A stretch of DNA of 64,000 nt from Xylophilus sp. Leaf220 (GTDB lineage: Bacteria > Pseudomonadota > Gammaproteobacteria > Burkholderiales > Burkholderiaceae_C): NCBI RefSeq assembly GCF_001421705.1, contig NZ_LMKO01000023.1, positions 62,001-126,000 of the forward strand, written 5' to 3'. A program made the translations under genes and the position numbers. A model generated the notes under the pieces. It was not told the origin of the DNA. It did not search any database and was given only the letters and a program-made list of their open reading frames with translations. This document shows, piece after piece, positions 57,615 to 64,000 of this stretch. Numbering within the stretch: the first letter of the stretch is position 1; the number at the start of each line of letters is the position of its first letter.

Positions 57615-58097
57615 ATGAGTACCCTCACCCATTTCGACGACGCCGGCCAGGCCCACATGGTGGACGTGGGCGCCAAGGAAGCCACGCACCGCGTGGCGGT
57701 CGCCACCGGCCTGATCCGGATGCGCGGCGAGACCTTGACCCTGGTCGAGGCCGGCACCGCCAAAAAGGGCGACGTGCTGGGCGTCGCCCGCATCGCCGCG
57801 ATCCAGGCCGCCAAGCGCACCAGCGACCTGATCCCGCTCTGCCATCCGCTGGCGCTGACCCGGGTGAAAGTCGAGTTCGCGACCGAGCGCAGCGGCGGCA
57901 CCGGGCAGGTGGCCTGCACCGTGACGGTCGAGACGGTCGGCCCCACCGGCGTGGAGATGGAAGCCCTGACCGCGGTGCAGGTCGGCCTGCTGACCATCTA
58001 CGACATGTGCAAGGCGGCCGACCGCGGCATGGTGATGACCGACGTGCGGGTGCTGGAGAAGCACGGCGGCGCGTCGGGGAGCTACATCGGAGCCTAA
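57615..58097 (+). CDS. moaC: Cyclic pyranopterin monophosphate synthase
   Basis: This 160-residue enzyme carries out the second part of the first step in molybdenum cofactor synthesis. Motifs [33 protein letters not shown] and [20 protein letters not shown] are typical of MoaC. The ATG follows TGGAGAG as ribosome site. No other moa gene is adjacent. Repeat copy D begins two bases after its stop. Confidence 0.95.
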   Translation: MSTLTHFDDAGQAHMVDVGAKEATHRVAVATGLIRMRGETLTLVEAGTAKKGDVLGVARIAAIQAAKRTSDLIPLCHPLALTRVKVEFATERSGGTGQVACTVTVETVGPTGVEMEALTAVQVGLLTIYDMCKAADRGMVMTDVRVLEKHGGASGSYIGA

Positions 58098-58252
58098 CGC
58101 TCCCCCAGGATACGCACTTCGTGTCTTCGCCTACCCCCGCCGGGGGTAGCTTTGGCACTCCCCAGGCTACGCACTTCGTGTCTCCGCCTACCCCCTCGCC
58201 GGGGCAACCCCGGTAGTCCGGCAGAGCCGGTCCTACGGGGTTCCGGGTCAGG
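58098..58252 (+). repeat. Gene-end palindromic repeat, copy D (two units)
   Basis: Two tandem units are visible. The first has CTCCCCCAGGATACGCACTT and CTACCCCCGCCGGGGGTAG. The second (from about 58156) has CTCCCCAGGCTACGCACTT, TACCCCCTCGCCGGGG, then CCGGCAGAGCCGG. It lies between convergent moaC and ruvB. Confidence 0.7.
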
Positions 58253-58306
58253 TCATGGTCTGCGTGGCGGGGCGGTTCGGCTCGATGACATGCCCTGCCC
58301 TACCCT

Positions 58307-59371
58307 TCAGGCGCCGAAGAGGTCGTTGCCGCTGGCGGGCGGGGCCACGCCCAGGTGGCGGAAGGCGGCCACGGTGGCGATGCGGCCGCGCGGGGTGCGC
58401 TGCAGGTAGCCCTGCTGAATCAGGTAGGGCTCGATCACGTCCTCGATCGTGCCGGCGTCCTCGCCGATGCTGGCGGCGATGTTCTCCAGCCCGACCGGGC
58501 CACCGTCGAAGCGGTGGATCACCGCCTCCAGCAGCTTGCGGTCCATCACGTCGAAGCCCTGCGGATCGACGTCGAGCATCGCCAGCGCGCGGTCGGCGAT
58601 GTCGCGGGTGATGCGGCCGTCGCTCTTGACGTCGGCGTAGTCGCGCACCCGGCGCAGCAGCCGGTTGGCGATGCGCGGCGTGCCGCGGCTGCGGCGGGCG
58701 ATCTCGTAGCCGCCGTCGGCGTCCATCGGTGCGTTCAGCAGGCCGGCGCTGCGGGTCACGATGCGGGCCAGTTCCTCGGCGGTGTAGAACTCGAGCCGCG
58801 CCACGATGCCGAAACGGTCGCGCAGCGGGTTGGTCAGCATGCCGGCACGGGTGGTGGCGCCCACCAGGGTGAAGGGCTGCAGGTCGAGCTTGATGCTGCG
58901 CGCGGCCGGGCCCTCGCCGATCATGATGTCGATCTGGTAGTCCTCCAGCGCCGGGTAGAGGATTTCCTCGACCACCGGGGAGAGCCGGTGGATCTCGTCG
59001 ATGAAGAGCACGTCGTTCTTCTCGAGGTTGGTCAGCAGCGCCGCCAGGTCCTTCGGCTTTTCCAGCACCGGCCCGCTGGTCTGGCGCAAATTGACGCCCA
59101 GCTCGGCCGCGACGATGTGGCTCAGCGTCGTCTTGCCGAGCCCGGGCGGGCCGAACAGCAGCACATGGTCGAGCGCCTCGCCGCGCTTCTTGGCCGCGCC
59201 GATGAAGATCTCCAGCTGCTCCCGCGCCTTGGCCTGGCCGATGTAGTCGTCGAGCAGCTTGGGCCGCAGCGCCCGCTCGATCGCCTCTTCCTGGGGCGAC
59301 GTGGGCGCCGCGGACACGACACGCCGTGCAGGGGCCGGGGCAGGCGCGAAATCGTCGGTGTGGATGGTCAT
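58307..59371 (-). CDS. ruvB: Holliday junction helicase RuvB
   Basis: This 354-residue AAA+ ATPase drives branch migration with RuvA. Walker A (GPPGLGKTT), Walker B (VLFIDEIHR) and the sensor/arginine-finger region (GATTRAGML) are intact, as is the C-terminal winged helix ([10 protein letters not shown]). The start is at the Met before TIHTDDFAP. Unlike in many proteobacteria it is not adjacent to ruvA; a protease lipoprotein gene lies between them on the same strand. Confidence 0.96.
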   Translation of the reverse strand: MTIHTDDFAPAPAPARRVVSAAPTSPQEEAIERALRPKLLDDYIGQAKAREQLEIFIGAAKKRGEALDHVLLFGPPGLGKTTLSHIVAAELGVNLRQTSGPVLEKPKDLAALLTNLEKNDVLFIDEIHRLSPVVEEILYPALEDYQIDIMIGEGPAARSIKLDLQPFTLVGATTRAGMLTNPLRDRFGIVARLEFYTAEELARIVTRSAGLLNAPMDADGGYEIARRSRGTPRIANRLLRRVRDYADVKSDGRITRDIADRALAMLDVDPQGFDVMDRKLLEAVIHRFDGGPVGLENIAASIGEDAGTIEDVIEPYLIQQGYLQRTPRGRIATVAAFRHLGVAPPASGNDLFGA

Positions 59372-59481
59372 GGGGCGCGGTCGGGAAGCGGGGCGTGGGA
59401 CAGGCTGCGATTGTGCCAAGTCGGTCACCGAGCGGCGCCATGGAGACCCATGCTGGAGCGAAAGATTAAGGGGCTTCCCCG

Positions 59482-59570
59482 CCGCTATTGAAACCATAGC
59501 GCCCTACCCTTAACCAGCGTTGGCTGCAGGCTCAAGAGCACGAAAGCGGCCAAAAGGCCGCTTTCAAAAA
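59482..59570 (+). repeat. Dispersed multi-hairpin repeat, copy 8, with terminator-like stem
   Basis: CGCTATTGAAACCATAGCG is followed by CAGCGTTGGCTG and a perfect 10-bp stem GAAAGCGGCC-AAAA-GGCCGCTTTC (59542-59565). It lies between the protease stop and the ruvB start and could end protease transcription on the minus strand. Confidence 0.65.
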
Positions 59571-59602
59571 GGGCCATCGGATGCCCCGTGCTCAGCGTCT
59601 TA

Positions 59603-61573
59603 TTACTGCCCGGTCCACGCGTAGTAGGCAATTCCTTCCAACTGGTAGGTCGGATAGGTCTGAACCACGAAGTCTTTCTCCGACGCGCTGATGGTGTAGA
59701 AATGGGTGTTCAGATTGGCGCTGTAGAAGCGGTACATCGCATTGGCGTTCCCGCCGGTGCCGGCCTGGGCGTACCAGCTGGGACCTTCGTACGAGAACTG
59801 AGGATAGCTGGCGATCACCGAATCACGCTCGGCGGCGCTGATCGTGTAGAAATGCCGTCCGGTTTGCGTGTTGTAGAACCGGTAGACCGGCGAAGTTCCT
59901 GAAGCCTGCGCGCCGTAGGCGTAGAAGCCAATGCCTTCGTAGCTGAACGATGGGTAGGTCGAGATGACACCGTCGCGTTCGGCCGCATTCATCGTAAAGA
60001 AGTGGGCACCCGTCGCCGTGTTGTAGAACCGGTAGACAGGCGATCGCGTGGTCGACGACGGTGCGACCGCGGGCCGCAGCCACTGGTTAAGCGCGGCATT
60101 GAACGCCGTGTCGAACCGGCCGTAGACGCCGCGTCGCGTCGACGTATCGGTGCAACTGCCGGTGCCGGCATAGAGCTGGCCGATCAGCATGCGGCCGCCG
60201 CCGAGCGTCGCGAAGATGCCCGATCCGCTGCTCCCGCCTTCGGTCAGTCCACTGCTCCAGTTCACATTCAGGTAGCGCCCGCTGGTCACGTTGCTGGCGC
60301 TGCACGAGACGTTCTCGCCGCCTGCGCTGGTGCAGTTCAGGTAGCTGGCCAGGGCACCCTGGGCGTACTTCTGCAGATCGCCGCCCGGATGGTGGATGCC
60401 GACCAGGTCGGCGCCCACCGCGGGCTGGCCGAGGGACCAGCCCGCGAATTCCGCGCCGGCCGGTGCGGCGTTGTTCAGCCGCATGAACGAGGTGTCGGTG
60501 CTGTCGCTGGCGTAGAGCAGCGTGGCGCCGCCGCGCAGCACGGCCACGCCGCTGGCCGGCGTGCCGCTGTTGCAGCTGGACGACTTGTAGAAGAACGCCG
60601 TGACCAGTGTGGAGGCCACCGTCTGCGACGAGATGCAGTGGTTGGCGCTCAGGAAGTACGGCGTGCCGTCGTTGTTGGTGTTGTTCAGCAGCGTGCCGGT
60701 GCAGACATAGCTGTTGGCACCCTGCACGAAGGACATCCGCGCCGTAGCGTTGCGCTGGGTCGTATTGCCCGCGGTGCAGTTCACGTCGATCTCGCAGCTG
60801 CCCGAGGCCAGCGTCTTCAGCGCCTCCGGATCGGCCGTGGCCGAGACTTTCAGATGCGAGATCTGCGGCACCGAGACGTCGACCGCGCTGCCGGGCACGC
60901 CGGCGGGCAGCACGATCTCGACCGTCGCCTCGTCGCCGTCGACCGGCGGCAGCCAGTAGGTGCGGTCGGCGTCCGACATGCCGCCGGCCATGCGGTTGAG
61001 CGAGAGCACGTCCAGAACTTCGCGGCCGGAGACCTGGTAGGCGGTGTCCTGGCCCTGGGCGTAGACCCGCAGCGTGGCGCCGGCGGGCAGCTTGCGGACC
61101 AGCAGGCCGATCCGCACCGCCGCGGCGCCCGGCGACTGGAAGCTGATGGCAGCCGCCAGCGTGGTGGCGGTGGCCGGCGACCAGACCAGGTGGCTGGCCA
61201 TGCCGGCCGCGGTGGCCGTCTGCTGCACCAGCCGGCCGCTGCCGATCTGCAGCGGCGCATCGGGGCCGTTCACCGTGGTGCGGGGCTGTACCGTGTTCTG
61301 GGTGGCGAGCATCGGCGCCAGGGCGACGCGGGCCGGCGCGGGCCGGGCGCCGCGGGTCGGCTCGGGGCTGGCCTGCTGCTGCAGCGGGTCCGCCGACGGC
61401 GCGTAGGAATCGAGCTGGGTGACCGCCGGAGCCGCCACCGCCTCGGCGGCCGGGGCCGACCGGGTGCTGGCCGAGACCGCCACATTGTCTGAAGAGGCGC
61501 CGCCGCCACAGCCCGCCACGAGCAGTGCGGCTGCGATGGCGCCCAGCGCGCGGATCCATGGAGTGCGGTTCAA
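59603..61573 (-). CDS. Lys-C/trypsin-like serine protease lipoprotein with DUF5648 repeats
   Basis: This 656-residue protein begins at a TTG preceded by GAGGGGA; no ATG or GTG gives a sensible leader. The signal ends in LLVAGC, so it is lipidated at Cys22. The protease part (about 260-500) resembles lysyl endopeptidase: YFLSANHC (His312), a likely Asp360 in SDSTDTSF, and GGSSGSGIF (Ser449), with paired cysteines. Three C-terminal repeats of about 45 residues (about 511-656) have the form VYRFYN..TG.HF.T...AER, matching DUF5648. It is probably an outer-membrane or secreted protease that binds a surface through the repeats. Confidence 0.88.
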   Translation of the reverse strand: MNRTPWIRALGAIAAALLVAGCGGGASSDNVAVSASTRSAPAAEAVAAPAVTQLDSYAPSADPLQQQASPEPTRGARPAPARVALAPMLATQNTVQPRTTVNGPDAPLQIGSGRLVQQTATAAGMASHLVWSPATATTLAAAISFQSPGAAAVRIGLLVRKLPAGATLRVYAQGQDTAYQVSGREVLDVLSLNRMAGGMSDADRTYWLPPVDGDEATVEIVLPAGVPGSAVDVSVPQISHLKVSATADPEALKTLASGSCEIDVNCTAGNTTQRNATARMSFVQGANSYVCTGTLLNNTNNDGTPYFLSANHCISSQTVASTLVTAFFYKSSSCNSGTPASGVAVLRGGATLLYASDSTDTSFMRLNNAAPAGAEFAGWSLGQPAVGADLVGIHHPGGDLQKYAQGALASYLNCTSAGGENVSCSASNVTSGRYLNVNWSSGLTEGGSSGSGIFATLGGGRMLIGQLYAGTGSCTDTSTRRGVYGRFDTAFNAALNQWLRPAVAPSSTTRSPVYRFYNTATGAHFFTMNAAERDGVISTYPSFSYEGIGFYAYGAQASGTSPVYRFYNTQTGRHFYTISAAERDSVIASYPQFSYEGPSWYAQAGTGGNANAMYRFYSANLNTHFYTISASEKDFVVQTYPTYQLEGIAYYAWTGQ

Positions 61574-61698
61574 GCTCGTCCCCTCAAGTCGAAAACCCGG
61601 AGTGTGGCATGCCGGCTGGCCGAACGCACCACGAAGGGTATGGGCGGTCGCAGGATGCGGCGGCGGCGCCACGGAGGCTGCCGCCCTCGCTGCCCCGC

Positions 61699-62271
61699 CT
61701 ACTTGCCCAGCGCCCGCAACGCCAGCTTGATGCCCTCGCTAACCCCCACGTCGGCCGGCAGCGCCTTGAGCGCCGCGCTGGCCTCCTTGTCGCTGTAGCC
61801 CAGGGCGATCAGTGCCTGCAGGATGTCCGCCTGGGCGTCGCTGGCGGTGCCGGTGCGCACGCCGATGTCGGCGCCCAGCTTGCCCTTCAGCTCCAGCAGC
61901 AGCCGCTCGGCCGTCTTCTTGCCGATGCCCGGCACCTTGACCAGCCGGCCGGTCTCCTGCAGCGAGACGGCCTGGGCCAGCTCGCCGACGTTCATGCCCG
62001 ACAGCACCGCCAGCGCCATCCGCGGGCCGATGCCCGAGATCCTGACCAGCAGCCGGAAGGCGTCGCATTCCTGCGCGGTGAGGAAGCCGTAGAGCAGCTG
62101 CGCATCCTCGCGCACGATGAAATGGGTCAGCAGCACGACCCGCTCGCCGGTGGCGGGCAGGTTGTAGAAGGTGCTCATCGGCACATCGACCTCGTAGCCG
62201 ACGCCCTGCACGTCCAGCAGTACCTGGGGCGGGTTCTTCTCGGCCAGCAGGCCGTGGAGCCGGCCGATCAC
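61699..62271 (-). CDS. ruvA: Holliday junction protein RuvA
   Basis: This 190-residue protein binds Holliday junctions and recruits RuvB. The OB-fold start ([20 protein letters not shown]), the helix-hairpin-helix pair ([31 protein letters not shown]) and the C-terminal RuvB-binding domain ([13 protein letters not shown]) are clear. The start is a GTG (VIGRLHG), which gives the normal length and has a GGGAG ribosome site. It reads toward ruvB but is separated from it by the protease gene. Confidence 0.95.
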   Translation of the reverse strand: MIGRLHGLLAEKNPPQVLLDVQGVGYEVDVPMSTFYNLPATGERVVLLTHFIVREDAQLLYGFLTAQECDAFRLLVRISGIGPRMALAVLSGMNVGELAQAVSLQETGRLVKVPGIGKKTAERLLLELKGKLGADIGVRTGTASDAQADILQALIALGYSDKEASAALKALPADVGVSEGIKLALRALGK

Positions 62272-62393
62272 CGGCTCGCTCCCGGGCGGAGGGCGATGAA
62301 AAGCGCAAGTGCGGAGCGAGGGTGGGGTGCGGGCGACATGGGAGGATGGTAGCGACGGCGCGGCAACGGCCCTGGTAGCCACGGCCGACCGGC

Positions 62394-62428
62394 AAAAAAA
62401 GACTCCCCCGCGGCATGCCCCGGGGGAG
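62394..62428 (-). terminator. Terminator of htpG
   Basis: Read on the minus strand, CTCCCCCGGGG and CCGCGGGGGAG form a strong stem with a short central loop, followed by TCTTTTTTT. It lies about 80 bases past the htpG stop. Confidence 0.85.
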
Positions 62429-62430
62429 CG

Positions 62431-62500
62431 CTATCGAATCGATAGCTGGTGGCCGGCGATCCACGCCGGCCACAGCCTCTTTTCATTCAGAAAAGCAACG
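62431..62500 (+). repeat. Dispersed multi-hairpin repeat, copy 9
   Basis: GCTATCGAATCGATAGC is followed by GGCCGGC-GATCCAC-GCCGGCC and CTTTTCATTCAGAAAAG, the three-hairpin order seen in copy 6. It sits between the htpG stop and its terminator, so it is transcribed as 3' leader. Confidence 0.8.
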
Positions 62501-62510
62501 CGACCGCCCT

Positions 62511-64000
62511 TCAGACCAGCAGCGCATTCACCCGGCGCACATAGGCCGCAGGATCGGCCGGCAGGCCGCCTTCGGCCAGCAGGGCCTGGTCGAACAGGAT
62601 GTTCGCCAGGTCGTCGAAATGTTCGCTGCCATCGAGCTTCTTCACCAGCGGATGCTCGGGATTCACCTCCAGCACCGGCTTGGTGTCGGGCGCGTTCTGG
62701 CCGGCCTGCTTCAGCATGCGGGCCAGCTGGCCGCTCATGCCGTGCTCGTCGGCCACCAGGCAGGCGGGCGAATCGACCAGGCGGGTGGTGGAGCGCACGT
62801 CGGCCGCCTTGTCCTTGAGCGCCTCCTTCAGCTTGGCCAGCAGCGGCTTGACGCTTTCGGCGACCTCCTCGGCCGCCTTCTTCTCGTCCTCGTCCTGCAG
62901 CTTGCCCAGGTCGACCGCGCCCTTGGCGACCGACTGCAGCGGCGTGCCGTCGAACTCGGTCAGGTAGGTCAGGGCCCATTCGTCGACCCGCTCGGCCATC
63001 AGCAGCACTTCGATGCCCTTCTTCTTGAAGACTTCGAGGTGCGGGCTGTTCTTGGCCGCGGCCAGGCTGTCGGCGGTGATGTAGTAGATCGCGTCCTGGC
63101 CTTCCTTCATCCGGCTCTTGTAGTCGGCGAAGGAGACGCTGGTCGTCTCGGTGGTGGTCGAGGCGAAGCGCAGCAGCTTGGCGATCCGGTCGCGGTTGGC
63201 GAAGTCCTCGCCCAGGCCTTCCTTGAGCACCGAGCCGAACTCGGCATAGAACTTGGCGTACTTGCCGCTCTCGTCTGCGAACTCCGCCGCCGCCTCGGCC
63301 GCCGAGGTGGCGGTGTTCTTGTCGACCACGTCGGTCACTTCGGTCGGCTCGGGGGCCGGCACCGCCTCGCCGGATCCGATGTCGATCTTGCCTTCGCCGC
63401 TCTCCGGCGCGGTCTTCTGCTTCTTGGCCAGGTCTTCGAGCATCGACAGCACGCGCTTGGTGCTGCCGTCGCGGATCGCGCGCACGTCGCGGCTTTCCTG
63501 CAGCAGTTCGCGGCTCACGTTGAGCGGCAGGTCGGCCGAATCGACCACGCCCTTGACGAAGCGCAGATAGCTCGGCAGCAGCGCCTCGGCGTCGTCCATG
63601 ATGAACACGCGCTTGACGTAGAGCTTCACGCCCGCCTTCTTGTCGCGGTTCCACAGGTCGTAGGGCGCGGTGGCCGGGATGTAGAGCAGCTGCGTGTACT
63701 CGGTGCTGCCCTCGACCCGGTTGTGGCTCCAGGCGAGCGGCGCCTCCTGGTCGTGGCTGATCTGCTTGTAGAACTCGGCGTACTGCTCGGCGGTGACGTC
63801 CTTCTTCGGCCGGGTCCAGAGGGCGCTGGCCTTGTTGACGGTTTCCCACTCGCCGGTCTTGGCCATGTCGCCCGGCTGGTCGTTCTCGCCTTCCTTCCAC
63901 TCCTCCTTCTCCATCAGGATCGGCAGGCTGATGTGGTCGGAGTACTTGGCGATGATCTGCTTCAACTTCCAGGCGTTGAGGTACTCATCGGCATCGTCGC
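62511..64000 (-). CDS. htpG: Chaperone HtpG, C-terminal part (partial)
   Basis: This is the middle and C-terminal part (about 496 residues) of the bacterial Hsp90 chaperone; the gene starts beyond the right edge. [20 protein letters not shown], then [31 protein letters not shown] and [18 protein letters not shown] are typical of the middle domain, and the C-terminal dimerisation region ends with [19 protein letters not shown]. An acidic/Ala-rich insert (about residues 200-250 of this part) is longer than in E. coli HtpG. The codon at 63963-63965 is an internal leucine, not a start. Confidence 0.95.
   Translation of the reverse strand, partial: DDADEYLNAWKLKQIIAKYSDHISLPILMEKEEWKEGENDQPGDMAKTGEWETVNKASALWTRPKKDVTAEQYAEFYKQISHDQEAPLAWSHNRVEGSTEYTQLLYIPATAPYDLWNRDKKAGVKLYVKRVFIMDDAEALLPSYLRFVKGVVDSADLPLNVSRELLQESRDVRAIRDGSTKRVLSMLEDLAKKQKTAPESGEGKIDIGSGEAVPAPEPTEVTDVVDKNTATSAAEAAAEFADESGKYAKFYAEFGSVLKEGLGEDFANRDRIAKLLRFASTTTETTSVSFADYKSRMKEGQDAIYYITADSLAAAKNSPHLEVFKKKGIEVLLMAERVDEWALTYLTEFDGTPLQSVAKGAVDLGKLQDEDEKKAAEEVAESVKPLLAKLKEALKDKAADVRSTTRLVDSPACLVADEHGMSGQLARMLKQAGQNAPDTKPVLEVNPEHPLVKKLDGSEHFDDLANILFDQALLAEGGLPADPAAYVRRVNALLV

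Overview
The window is about 70% GC chromosomal DNA from a beta-proteobacterium, most likely Burkholderiales, family Comamonadaceae. The evidence is the gene content (Bug/TctC-type binding protein, DUF3717+DUF1289 protein, short-type ArgC, glt operon with LysR regulator) and two families of intergenic palindromic repeats of a style I associate with this family. The species cannot be fixed from sequence alone. I saw no rRNA, tRNA, CRISPR array, insertion sequence or prophage. Both ends are cut inside genes: an FAD-dependent dehydrogenase on the left and htpG on the right.

Layout. 1-7.3 kb: dehydrogenase tail, a chemoreceptor, a flavin reductase, a small lipoprotein, htpX, and a tight pyrC / NYN / DUF3025 operon on the minus strand. 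7.3-13.9 kb: a transport locus in which an M20 carboxypeptidase plus Bug binding protein are read away from an RpiR regulator, followed by a DctQ-DctM-DctP TRAP transporter. 13.9-26.7 kb: mostly minus strand, with a GAF/PAS diguanylate cyclase, an orphan MetQ, the gltIJKL glutamate/aspartate transporter with its LysR neighbour, a Slt70-like transglycosylase head to head with formyltetrahydrofolate cyclo-ligase, and a second, membrane-bound diguanylate cyclase. 26.8-34.3 kb: plus strand, with GST, cca, a KaiC-like double ATPase coupled to a hybrid histidine kinase, and a chemoreceptor with a CheR-tether tail. 34.2-43.2 kb: argC, LysR, and a TetR-OMF-MFP-RND efflux operon with overlapping genes and a palindromic operator. 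43.2-55.9 kb: Uma2 nuclease-like protein, TonB siderophore receptor, degenerate HD-GYP protein, diiron ferritin-like protein, glutathione peroxidase, GST, purB, yaeQ, two small zinc-binding proteins, and a TerC protein preceded by a yybP-ykoY manganese riboswitch. 55.5-64 kb: holin-like membrane protein, BepA-like protease, moaC, ruvB and ruvA separated by a Lys-C-like protease lipoprotein, and htpG.

How it works together. Most genes are housekeeping or environmental sensing. Signalling is rich: two diguanylate cyclases, two chemoreceptors, a KaiC/histidine-kinase pair and a degenerate HD-GYP protein. The least explained material is non-coding: nine copies of a compact multi-hairpin repeat, all in the same orientation, two of them inside coding sequences; four copies of a second repeat abutting stop codons; a roughly 120-nt hairpin inside the TRAP operon; and several palindromic operator candidates. 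All calls rest on reading the sequence and on memory of protein families. No database search was run.
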